Positions 1-4,935 are shown, counted from the stretch's first letter. The stretch: 5,207 bases of DNA from Alphaproteobacteria bacterium (GCA_030428745.1 JAUIEG010000231.1:1-5207); one strand, 5' to 3'. Notes: generated by a model not told the origin, from the sequence alone. A program made the numbers and translations.

Positions 1-638
1 TAGGCGGTGTCGATCAGCGGCAGAAAACCCTGCGCTGTGGCCATCGCCGCAATTTCGTCGATCTGCGCGCTGGAAAGGTCGGCGCCCGTCGGGTTGTGGC
101 AGCAGCCATGCAGGAGCAGCACATCCTTCGGGCCGAGTTTCGCGGCGCCAGCCTTGAACGCGTCAAAATCAACGGCGTTTGCGTCCCGGTCGTAATAGGG
201 AATCGAATTGATTTTGAGGCCCGCCGCGGAAAGCAGCGGAATGTGGTTCGGCCAGGTTGGTTCACCAATCGTCAAGCTCGCCGCACTCTGACTATTCAAC
301 AGTTCGCCGGCAAGGCGAAGCGCGCCGCACCCGCCCGGCGTTTGCACCGCCGCCGCGCGGCCTGACGACAGGATCGGGCTGTCTTCGCCAAAAACGAGAT
401 TGAGAATGGCGGGACCGAAACCGGGCGCCCCATCGACCGGCGTGTAAGCTTTGGTCGTTTGCGCCGCCGTGACGTTCGCTTCGGCCGTCGCCACGGCTTT
501 CATGACGGGCGTTGCTCCCTTGAGGTCGCGGTAGACGCCGACGCCAAGGTCGATTTTTTCGGACCGGGTGTCCTCCTGATAGAGCTTGGAGAGACCAAGA
601 ATCGGGTCGGGCGGGAGGAGTTTTGTATCTTGAAACAT
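1..638 (-). CDS. Aspartate/aromatic amino acid aminotransferase, N-terminal 212 residues (3' end outside window)
   Basis: This is a PLP-dependent class I aminotransferase of the AspC/TyrB type, which moves an amino group between aspartate or an aromatic amino acid and 2-oxoglutarate in the cytoplasm. The ATG at 638-636 gives a protein starting MFQDTKLLPPDPILGL, the usual N-terminus of the family, with AAGG five bases upstream as ribosome binding site. Visible family blocks are LGVGVYRD (31-38), TPGGCGALR (100-108), the PxWPNH block with Trp129 stacking on PLP, CCHNPTGADL (179-188) with Asn182, and LIDTAY near 208-213, whose Asp210 should bind the PLP pyridine nitrogen. These match Trp140, Asn194 and Asp222 of aspartate aminotransferase with a constant offset for the last two. 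The catalytic lysine lies beyond the window edge, so an intact C-terminus cannot be confirmed. The gene is divergent from ligAB. Whether it prefers aspartate or aromatic substrates cannot be decided from this part. Confidence 0.93.
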   Translation of the reverse strand, partial: MFQDTKLLPPDPILGLSKLYQEDTRSEKIDLGVGVYRDLKGATPVMKAVATAEANVTAAQTTKAYTPVDGAPGFGPAILNLVFGEDSPILSSGRAAAVQTPGGCGALRLAGELLNSQSAASLTIGEPTWPNHIPLLSAAGLKINSIPYYDRDANAVDFDAFKAGAAKLGPKDVLLLHGCCHNPTGADLSSAQIDEIAAMATAQGFLPLIDTA

Positions 639-661
639 GAGCGCCTTCGTATCAGCAAAGC

Positions 662-674
662 CTTGACCGTCAAG
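662..674. promoter_or_regulatory. Perfect palindrome in the divergent aminotransferase/ligA intergenic region, candidate operator
   Basis: CTTGAC and GTCAAG lie on either side of a single central base, making a perfect 13-bp palindrome. It sits 24 bp upstream of the aminotransferase start and about 70 bp upstream of ligA. Each arm also holds TTGAC, a good match to a sigma-70 -35 element in either direction, but I found no convincing -10 at the right distance on either strand. A dimeric repressor site is the simplest reading. This is inference from symmetry and position only. Confidence 0.3.
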
Positions 675-745
675 CCGCCTCGTTTTGCGGTCCCGCGGCG
701 CCGGAAACGTGGACGCTCCAGCAACGGTGTGATAGGCAACAAACC

Positions 746-1150
746 ATGCCGCGACAACGTCTCTACCCGCTTGAGGACCTGGAGGATATTCCGGGCACTA
801 AGGTTTTCACCGCCCGCCGCAGCCGACAGGGCTATTATCTGCATAAGTTCTGCATGAGTCTGATGCAGGCGGAAAATCGTGAGCAATTCAAGAAGGACGA
901 ACGCGCCTATCTCGACAAGTTCGCGATGACCGACGATCAAAAGCAGGGCGTTTTGGAACGCGACTTCAACAAGCTCATCGAGCTTGGGGGGAACATGTAT
1001 TTCCTCGTCAAGATCGCCTCCACCGATGGCTGGAGCGCGCAGAAGGCAGTCGGTTCCATGACCGGTATGTCGCCTGAAGAATACGCCGCGATGATGCTTG
1101 AAGGCGGCCGCAGCCCCGAAGGTCTGCGCTCTATCCGGGAAGGCAATTAA
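746..1150 (+). CDS. ligA: Protocatechuate 4,5-dioxygenase alpha subunit (LigA)
   Basis: This is the small subunit of the class III extradiol enzyme that opens protocatechuate between C4 and C5 to give 4-carboxy-2-hydroxymuconate semialdehyde. The subunit closes over the active site in the LigB partner and holds no metal. The 134 residues align along nearly the whole length of LigA (about 139 aa): DIPGTKVFTARR (14-25), SLMQAENREQFK (38-49), the GGNMYFL block (81-87), STDGW (92-96), GSMTGMSPEEYA (103-114) and GGRSPEGLRSI (120-130). The start ATG is preceded by only a weak AGG at 734-736; no better in-frame start is seen. It is followed after two bases by ligB, so the two are almost certainly cotranscribed. 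Ala98 lies where I expect the Phe103 of SYK-6 LigA, a residue at the active-site entrance, so substrate range may differ. Gallate or another catechol acid remains possible. Confidence 0.95.
   Translation: MPRQRLYPLEDLEDIPGTKVFTARRSRQGYYLHKFCMSLMQAENREQFKKDERAYLDKFAMTDDQKQGVLERDFNKLIELGGNMYFLVKIASTDGWSAQKAVGSMTGMSPEEYAAMMLEGGRSPEGLRSIREGN
1137..1143 (+). promoter_or_regulatory. Ribosome binding site of ligB
   Basis: GGGAAGG inside the last codons of ligA lies nine bases before the GTG at 1153. It supports that GTG as the ligB start and suggests coupled translation of the two subunits, which are needed in equal amounts. Confidence 0.65.
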
Positions 1151-1152
1151 CT

Positions 1153-1995
1153 GTGGCCCGCATTTCCGCCGGTATCGCAACCAGCCATGTTCCGGCAATC
1201 GGCGCCGCGATCGATCTTGGCAAGACCCAGGACGACTATTGGGCGCCGGTCTTTCAAGGATACGAATTCGTCAGAAAATGGATCAAGGGCAATACGCCTG
1301 ATGTCGTGATCCTTGCCTATAATGATCATGCTTCCGCTTTGATGCTGGACATCGTGCCGACCTTTGCGATTGGTTTCGCCGATACGTTCCAGTCGGCTGA
1401 TGAGGGTTGGGGGCGCCGTCCGGTACCGCTCGTGCACAATCATATCGACCTTGCTGCGCATGTGGCCGAGCAGCTTGTGATTGACGAATTCGACATCACC
1501 ATCATCAACGAGATGGATGTCGATCACGGCCTGACTGTGCCGCTCAGCCTGATGTTCGGTCAAGCTGAGGAATGGCCGTGCAAGGTCATCCCGCTGGCGG
1601 TTAATGTCACTCAGTTCCCGACACCGTCAGGCGAGCGTTGCTGGAAGCTTGGCGAGGCGATCCGTAATGCGGTGAAGACCTTTCCCGAAGACCTCGATGT
1701 GCAGGTCTGGGGTACGGGCGGCATGAGCCACCAGCTACAGGGAACGCGCGCGGGGCTGATCAACAAGGAATTCGACAACAAGTTCCTGGACCTGCTGGCG
1801 CACGAGCCCGAGGAGCTTGCGACCTGGACGCGGCTCAAATATCTCCGCGAGGCGGGCACCGAGGGCATAGAGCTGATCATGTGGCTGATCATGCGCGCGT
1901 CGCTCGGCTATGGCGTTGAAGAACTGCACCGCTTTTATCGCGTGCCCGCCAGCAACACGGCCGTTGGGCATGTGGTTTACCGGGCCAAGTCCTGA
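1153..1995 (+). CDS. ligB: Protocatechuate 4,5-dioxygenase beta subunit (LigB), catalytic
   Basis: This is the catalytic, Fe(II)-binding subunit of the LigAB extradiol dioxygenase. It starts at GTG 1153 (first residues MARISAGIATSH). All key residues known from LigB of Sphingobium SYK-6 are present: iron ligands His12, His59 (in YNDHASA) and Glu240 (in GIELIMW), and the general acid/base His193 (in GTGGMSHQLQG). Ser267 and Asn268 (in PASNTA) match the substrate-binding loop, and His125 (in MDVDHG) is also kept. After a two-residue deletion near position 46 the numbering is a constant two less than in SYK-6 LigB. The protein has 280 residues against about 302; the missing part is the C-terminal tail after the PASNT loop, which carries no known catalytic residue. 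The ring-cleavage product would pass to LigC, LigI, LigJ and LigK, none of which is encoded here. Confidence in the family is very high, in the exact substrate moderate. Confidence 0.96.
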   Translation: MARISAGIATSHVPAIGAAIDLGKTQDDYWAPVFQGYEFVRKWIKGNTPDVVILAYNDHASALMLDIVPTFAIGFADTFQSADEGWGRRPVPLVHNHIDLAAHVAEQLVIDEFDITIINEMDVDHGLTVPLSLMFGQAEEWPCKVIPLAVNVTQFPTPSGERCWKLGEAIRNAVKTFPEDLDVQVWGTGGMSHQLQGTRAGLINKEFDNKFLDLLAHEPEELATWTRLKYLREAGTEGIELIMWLIMRASLGYGVEELHRFYRVPASNTAVGHVVYRAKS

Positions 1996-2131
1996 TCTCC
2001 GAGACGCAAACTGACGTCGCTGCCGCGCCGTACGCCCACCTCGTACTTGCTCAAAAAATGGCTGTGTTTCGGCGGTGCTCATCTTGTAGCGTTCGATGTT
2101 AGACGGCCTTCATTCGCAAAGCCGCAAATGA

Positions 2132-2155
2132 TCGCGCAGAAACTTTCACGCGCGA
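2132..2155. repeat. Inverted repeat, candidate operator or hairpin
   Basis: The outer arms TCGCGC (2132-2137) and GCGCGA (2150-2155) are exact complements. Between them GAAA (2139-2142) and TTTC (2144-2147) also face each other across one base. The whole is a nearly perfect nested palindrome with a one-base asymmetry. It lies about 70 bp upstream of the candidate -35 of the aldehyde dehydrogenase promoter, a distance suited to an activator or repressor site. Confidence 0.35.
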
Positions 2156-2163
2156 CGGCATGG

Positions 2164-2224
2164 CTCCCCAGACTGAACTCAAAACAGCGCCGGGGAGAAG
2201 GATGGAGGCACAAATAGCCCCCGG
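2164..2224. repeat. Two overlapping, mutually exclusive inverted repeats
   Basis: GGGG at 2192-2195 can pair in two ways: GGGGAG (2192-2197) with CTCCCC (2164-2169), or CCGGGG (2190-2195) with CCCCGG (2219-2224). The loops are 22 and 23 bases. Only one can form at a time. With short stems and large loops this may be chance in GC-rich DNA. Confidence 0.2.
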
Positions 2225-2226
2225 GT

Positions 2227-2255
2227 TTGACGATTGCCGCTAACATGGATTTAGT
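2227..2255 (+). promoter_or_regulatory. Candidate sigma-70 promoter of the aldehyde dehydrogenase gene
   Basis: TTGACG (2227-2232) is a five-of-six match to the -35 consensus, and TTTAGT (2250-2255) is a four-of-six match to the -10, with an ideal 17-bp spacer. It would start transcription near 2262, about 30 bases before the ATG at 2291. Confidence 0.35.
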
Positions 2256-2290
2256 ACAGGCCAACCGTAAAACCGAGCTGGTGAAGCCCC

Positions 2291-3631
2291 ATGACAAATA
2301 CATCTAAAAAAATTACTGAAGACGTTACTCGGGTTTTCGATCTGCAAAACGAAAACCAGTGGAATGTCAAAGCGTCAACCGCCGAAACGCGCAAGGCCAA
2401 ACTCACGAAACTGAAAGAAGCTGTCGAGGCCCATGCCGATGAGATCGTCGCCGCCGTTCAAACAGACACGCGCAAGCCGGAAGCTGAAATTCGTGTGACT
2501 GAGGTTGGTGGAGTGATGGGCAATATCCAGCTCAACATCGATAACCTTGAAGACTGGATGCAACCAAAGATAGTTCAGCCATCGGCCAATCCGGACGATA
2601 AGGCGAAAATCATGTATGAGGCGCGGGGTGTGTGTTTAATCCTGGGCCCCTGGAATTTTCCGATGGGGCTGACCCTTGGCCCGCTCGCCGCGGCGGTCGC
2701 CGCCGGCAATTGCTGCATGGTGAAGCTCACGGACCTCTGTCCCGCGACAGCTAAAGTGGCCGGGAAGATCATCCGATCAGTCTTCGACGAAAATGAAGTG
2801 GCGTTGTTTGAGGGCGAGGTTTCTGTGGCGGAGGCTCTGTTGGAGCTGCCTTTCAATCATATTTTCTTCACTGGTTCTCCGCGTGTTGGAAAGATCGTCA
2901 TGGCGGCGGCGGCCAAAAATCTCTCGAGCGTGACATTGGAGCTTGGCGGCAAGTCGCCGGTTGTTGTCGATGAGAGCGCCGATATCGACAAGGTGGCGGC
3001 GGACCTTGCGCAGGCAAAACAGTTCAATGGCGGCCAAGCCTGTATCTGTCCCGACTACGTCTTTGTCAAAGAGGGCAAAAAAGCGGACTTGGTGCAAGGC
3101 TTTGCGGCGCGTGTAAAGGAAAATCTCTACACGGATGGAAAGCTCCAAAAAGAAAATATCGCCCAGATCGTCAATAAACGGAATTTCGATCGCATCAAAG
3201 TCATGTTTGACGATGCGGTGGCGAAGGGGGCGACCGTCGCCGCAGGTGGAGAATTGGAAGCGGATGACCTCACCGTCCACCCGACAATGCTGACGGATAT
3301 CACGCCTCAAATGAAGATTATGCAGGAGGAGATTTTCGGGCCCGTAATTCCTGTGATGACGTATGACTCTATCGATGAAGTGATCGGTTATATTGAGGCG
3401 CGCGACAAACCGCTGGCGCTCTATATCTACAGCAAGGATCAGCAGATGGTGGACAAGGTGCTCAATCGAACATCCTCTGGCGGCGTCACCGTCAACGGCG
3501 TGTTCTCCCACTATCTGGAAAACCAACTGCCCTTTGGCGGCGTGAACCAGAGCGGCATCGGCAATTATCATGGGTTTTTCGGGTTCAGGGCCTTTTCCCA
3601 TGAGCGTTCCGTCTACATGCATTCAGCATAG
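2291..3631 (+). CDS. NAD(P)-dependent aldehyde dehydrogenase, class 3 (ALDH3/coniferyl aldehyde dehydrogenase type)
   Basis: This enzyme oxidises an aldehyde to its carboxylic acid with NAD(P)+. It has 446 residues, short like soluble ALDH3 enzymes rather than the roughly 480-500 of classic ALDH1/2 types, and no membrane anchor. Catalytic residues are in order: Asn122 in GPWNFP (oxyanion hole), Lys145 (cofactor), FTGS (193-196), Glu217 in LELGGKSP (general base), nucleophile Cys251 in GGQACICPDY, and EEIFGP (346-351). Asn122, Glu217 and Cys251 are each eight above rat ALDH3A1 Asn114, Glu209 and Cys243. The C-terminal LPFGGVNQSGIGNYHG (413-428) is also ALDH3-like. An oddity is KLTD (145-148) where the family usually has KPSE, in the cofactor-binding loop. 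GGTGA six bases before the ATG is a modest ribosome binding site. Placement 295 bp after ligAB suggests an aromatic aldehyde substrate such as protocatechualdehyde, vanillin or coniferyl aldehyde, but that is inference. Confidence 0.93.
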   Translation: MTNTSKKITEDVTRVFDLQNENQWNVKASTAETRKAKLTKLKEAVEAHADEIVAAVQTDTRKPEAEIRVTEVGGVMGNIQLNIDNLEDWMQPKIVQPSANPDDKAKIMYEARGVCLILGPWNFPMGLTLGPLAAAVAAGNCCMVKLTDLCPATAKVAGKIIRSVFDENEVALFEGEVSVAEALLELPFNHIFFTGSPRVGKIVMAAAAKNLSSVTLELGGKSPVVVDESADIDKVAADLAQAKQFNGGQACICPDYVFVKEGKKADLVQGFAARVKENLYTDGKLQKENIAQIVNKRNFDRIKVMFDDAVAKGATVAAGGELEADDLTVHPTMLTDITPQMKIMQEEIFGPVIPVMTYDSIDEVIGYIEARDKPLALYIYSKDQQMVDKVLNRTSSGGVTVNGVFSHYLENQLPFGGVNQSGIGNYHGFFGFRAFSHERSVYMHSA

Positions 3632-3645
3632 CGTTCAGGCTAAGC

Positions 3646-3680
3646 GCGCCTCAGTCGGCGCAACGCAAGGGTTGGTTTTT
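3646..3680 (+). terminator. Possible weak terminator after the aldehyde dehydrogenase gene
   Basis: GCGCC (3646-3650) and GGCGC (3657-3661) form a perfect five-base-pair hairpin with a six-base loop. A second short stem CAAC/GTTG (3661-3664 and 3671-3674) comes just before TTTTT (3676-3680). The T-run is too far from the stronger stem and the nearer stem is weak, so this is not a textbook terminator, only the best candidate 15-50 bases after the stop codon. Confidence 0.25.
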
Positions 3681-3719
3681 GCGTCGAAGCCGAAGTGACG
3701 TAATGTCTTCATGGGTCGC

Positions 3720-3848
3720 CTATCGGGGCACAATGCCCGATTGGCCGACCGAAGGTTTGGTGTAATCGGTAACGCCCACCAAAACTCGCGGCTTGGCGGT
3801 TGCCATAACGGCACGCGAACCCAGCCATAAGCGACGCCATGTCGGCAT
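3720..3848 (-). CDS. Possible small ORF, 42 residues, unknown
   Basis: An ATG at 3848-3846 opens a 42-codon frame ending in TAG at 3722-3720. TAAGG lies about four bases upstream, close but usable as a ribosome binding site. The predicted peptide has a basic, Trp-containing N-terminus (PTWRRLWLG, residues 2-10) and a middle part reading RVLVGVTDYTKPSVGQSG (21-38). About 60 percent of third codon positions are G or C, similar to the genes around it. Against it, the frame is short, the hairpin 3722-3741 lies on its last codons and stop, and I know no family for it. A different overlapping leftward frame (3635-3976) is longer but looks less protein-like. It could equally be a chance frame within a structured element. 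Confidence 0.2.
   Translation of the reverse strand: MPTWRRLWLGSRAVMATAKPRVLVGVTDYTKPSVGQSGIVPR
3722..3741. repeat. Strong short hairpin
   Basis: ATCGGGGCA (3722-3730) faces TGCCCGAT (3734-3741) across a three-base loop CAA. Eight base pairs form, with one bulged G. The core GGGCA/TGCCC is perfect. No T-run follows on either strand, so it is unlikely to be an intrinsic terminator by itself. Confidence 0.5.
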
Positions 3849-3860
3849 GAGCCCTTAATA

Positions 3861-3879
3861 GGTGGTCGGCGGACCCACC
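3861..3879. repeat. Short hairpin
   Basis: GGTGGTC (3861-3867) pairs with GACCCACC (3872-3879) with one bulged C and a GGCG loop. It lies between the two copies of the TCGGCATG direct repeat. Confidence 0.45.
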
Positions 3880-4058
3880 AATCTATAAAAACTCGGCATG
3901 GCGTACGATGTATTAAATGGCGCACCGGAGCGGGTGAAACCGGGAACTGGATGGCTAACCGGAAAAGACCCCACAAATCCTTATAATCATTAGGTTTTTA
4001 GAAAAAGACAGGTATTTCAAGGGCAGACATCAACGATTCCTTATTGTAGGTTTCAGTT

Positions 4059-4418
4059 ATGATGGACATTATTTTCAGCTGGCCTATTTGGATTATTTGG
4101 TCAGTCGGCCTGATGTTATTAGTCAGGGTCGGGATGGTTTTTGCGTTTAAGCGCTTTCGACGGTCGCCAAGAGCTTTCTTTTGGGCCTACCTAAGTATCG
4201 CTTGCCTCTTGCCAATAGGCCTATTGATTGTCGGCTTGTCCGGAATGCCCATGTACGGTTTTGACCAGGATAATTGGCGTCACATGCTTGGCTATATCGT
4301 CCTGTATTTTTCACCCCTTGGAGTTCCGGTAATCTTGGGCACACCTGTTGTATTGCTCATGGATGTTTTGCGTCGCCCGTGGCGAAAGCAACCTACCGAA
4401 CTCACGCCAAATCAATGA
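4059..4418 (+). CDS. Small three-helix integral membrane protein, unknown function
   Basis: I do not recognise a family. The 119 residues hold three hydrophobic stretches long enough to cross the membrane: about 8-30, 40-61 and 77-103. The basic loop KRFRRSPR (31-38) and the basic tail RRPWRK (105-110) fall on the same side, predicting an outside N-terminus and a cytoplasmic C-terminus by the positive-inside rule. There is no signal peptidase site or Cys lipobox. TAGG eight bases upstream supports ATG 4059; a second ATG follows directly at 4062 and is equally usable. Base composition is visibly more AT-rich than the neighbouring genes, and the gene stands alone between two hairpin-rich segments with no partner on its strand, which hints at acquisition by transfer. 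A TATAAT at 3982-3987 lies upstream but has no matching -35. The hydrophobicity pattern and spacing make it very likely a real gene. Confidence 0.7.
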   Translation: MMDIIFSWPIWIIWSVGLMLLVRVGMVFAFKRFRRSPRAFFWAYLSIACLLPIGLLIVGLSGMPMYGFDQDNWRHMLGYIVLYFSPLGVPVILGTPVVLLMDVLRRPWRKQPTELTPNQ

Positions 4419-4453
4419 CGCTTGGCCAACAAAAGTAATTCAGCGGATTGGTA

Positions 4454-4482
4454 CTTTTTCGCGTCTTTGGTGATCGAAAAAG
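4454..4482. terminator. AT-rich inverted repeat in convergent intergenic region, possible bidirectional terminator
   Basis: CTTTTTCG (4454-4461) and CGAAAAAG (4475-4482) are exact complements across a 13-base loop, 36 bases after the membrane protein stop. A TTTT lies just beyond on the plus strand (4486-4489). The A/T-rich arms give each strand a T-run inside the stem rather than after a GC-rich stem, so termination is plausible but not certain. Confidence 0.35.
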
Positions 4483-4510
4483 CGGTTTTCAATCAATGGC
4501 CTGAGAATGG

Positions 4511-4544
4511 CGCGCCGTAAGCAGTAAAACTGCGAACTGGCGCG
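4511..4544. repeat. Two-part hairpin
   Basis: The outer arms CGCGCC (4511-4516) and GGCGCG (4539-4544) and the inner arms GCAGT (4521-4525) and ACTGC (4529-4533) are exact complements. They form an 11-bp stem with a four-by-five internal loop and an AAA tip. This is the most extensive stem in the segment. No T-run follows. Confidence 0.5.
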
Positions 4545-4573
4545 TGGCGCTAAGTTATTGATATTGGCGGGGG

Positions 4574-4594
4574 GCGGCATTCGGTGAATCCCGC
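4574..4594. repeat. Hairpin with GGT tip
   Basis: GCGG (4574-4577) pairs with CCGC (4591-4594), and ATTC (4579-4582) pairs with GAAT (4586-4589), with one C:C mismatch between and a GGT loop. Confidence 0.4.
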
Positions 4595-4608
4595 TGGGCG
4601 ATCTGGCT

Positions 4609-4625
4609 AGCCCTCGGTGAAGGCT
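4609..4625 (-). repeat. Hairpin that folds better as minus-strand RNA
   Basis: On the minus strand AGCCTTC and GAGGGCT pair over seven positions around an ACC loop, with one G:U pair. On the plus strand that position becomes an A:C mismatch, so the minus transcript would hold the better structure. Confidence 0.35.
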
Positions 4626-4661
4626 GACAAACCATAATCTCCGACGCGCCATAGTGTTATC

Positions 4662-4679
4662 GGCGAGCAAATGCCCGCC
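4662..4679 (-). repeat. Hairpin directly after the zinc-finger stop codon
   Basis: On the minus strand GGCGGGC and GCTCGCC pair over seven positions with one G:U pair around an ATTT loop, starting at the first base after the TAG of the zinc-finger gene. As in the hairpin at 4609-4625, the plus strand has A:C at the wobble position. No T-run follows, so it looks more like a 3'-end-stabilising or processing hairpin than an intrinsic terminator. Confidence 0.4.
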
Positions 4680-4898
4680 CTACGGCGCAAGCGCGGGCGC
4701 AAAGCGGAATGCAGTCGCGCAATAAGGGCACAGCATGGACTCGGATAAGCCCATATTCAAATAGACATGCGGATGATCATGGGGCGGTGAGGCTCCAATG
4801 CATTCGAATTCCCTCATCCCGATCTGGATTTCGGCAATCCCATCGTCATTTCGCAATTTGGAGAAGCGGCCGGGGCTGACGCTCGCAGATAGGTCCAT
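4680..4898 (-). CDS. CHCC-type zinc-finger protein (NDUFS6/complex I accessory subunit-like)
   Basis: This small zinc-binding protein belongs to the ZF-CHCC family, whose members include the mitochondrial complex I subunit NDUFS6 and its alphaproteobacterial counterparts. With ATG 4898 the product has 72 residues, usual for the bacterial family. Zinc ligands are Cys33, His42, Cys57 and Cys60, in ECIGASPPHDHPHVYLNMG (32-50) and CPYCATAFRF (57-66). FSKLRNDDGIAEIQIG (12-27) fits the lead-in strand of the family. The start is uncertain: the frame is open upstream to 5039, and an ATG at 4994 overlaps the stop of the preceding gene as ATGA, which would give 104 residues and coupled translation. I prefer 4898 because the family usually begins about 15 residues before the N/DD-G motif. 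The ribosome binding site at 4898 is poor. A role in NADH dehydrogenase assembly is inferred from the family; no nuo gene is nearby. Confidence 0.85.
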   Translation of the reverse strand: MDLSASVSPGRFSKLRNDDGIAEIQIGMREFECIGASPPHDHPHVYLNMGLSESMLCPYCATAFRFAPALAP

Positions 4899-4923
4899 CC
4901 GATAAAGTCCGGGAAGCGAAAGG

Positions 4924-4935
4924 GCTGGCGCCAGC
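4924..4935. repeat. Perfect 12-bp palindrome upstream of the zinc-finger gene
   Basis: GCTGGCGCCAGC is its own reverse complement and lies 26 bp before ATG 4898. It could be an operator if transcription starts between the two leftward genes, or simply coding sequence if the gene starts at 4994. Confidence 0.25.

Larger units (their letters stand above)
1996..2290. other. Intergenic region between ligB and the aldehyde dehydrogenase gene
   Basis: No gene is supported here. The segment carries an inverted repeat at 2132-2155, two overlapping inverted repeats between 2164 and 2224, and a candidate promoter at 2227-2255. No hairpin followed by a T-run was found after ligB, so how ligAB transcription ends is unclear and read-through into the dehydrogenase gene cannot be excluded. 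Confidence 0.6.
3632..4058. other. Hairpin-rich 427-bp intergenic segment
   Basis: No convincing large gene is present. The segment holds the possible terminator at 3646-3680, strong short hairpins at 3722-3741 and 3861-3879, a smaller one at 3794-3805, and an eight-base direct repeat TCGGCATG at 3842-3849 and 3893-3900. A 42-codon leftward ORF (3720-3848) is possible. The density of structure suggests a non-coding RNA, a miniature repeat element or the remnant of one, but I do not recognise a known family and saw no flanking target duplication. Confidence 0.4.
4419..4679. other. Convergent intergenic segment with a run of hairpins
   Basis: No gene is supported in these 261 bases between the rightward membrane protein gene and the leftward zinc-finger gene. 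At least five hairpins follow one another: 4454-4482, 4511-4544, 4574-4594, 4609-4625 and 4662-4679. The last starts directly after the zinc-finger stop codon when read on the minus strand. The octamer TCGGTGAA is repeated at the tips of two of them (4581-4588 and 4614-4621). Confidence 0.5.

Noticed and set aside
500..1198. 232-codon leftward frame across the aminotransferase start and ligA
   Set aside because: It lies antisense to ligA and overlaps the well-supported aminotransferase in another frame. No family features are seen.
2096..2102. GTTAGAC resembling an integron core site next to ligB
   Set aside because: A seven-base degenerate match alone is expected by chance. No paired inverse core site, attC-like fold or integrase gene was seen.
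2777..3622. 281-codon leftward frame opposite the aldehyde dehydrogenase
   Set aside because: The plus strand carries a complete ALDH with every catalytic residue. The antisense frame is His/Arg-rich, as expected for an antisense shadow of GC-rich coding DNA.
3635..3976. 113-codon leftward frame after the aldehyde dehydrogenase
   Set aside because: Its Trp-, Arg- and Pro-rich composition, lack of a good ribosome binding site and passage through several hairpins make it look non-coding. The shorter frame at 3720-3848 is the better candidate there.
3982..3987. TATAAT as -10 box of the membrane protein gene
   Set aside because: It is a perfect -10 hexamer, but no -35-like sequence lies 15-19 bp upstream and no extended -10 TG is present. 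In this AT-richer stretch it may be chance.
4440..4670. 76-codon leftward frame in the convergent intergenic segment
   Set aside because: It runs through at least four hairpins, has no recognisable motif and an Arg-rich composition, and the segment is better explained as structured 3' untranslated DNA.
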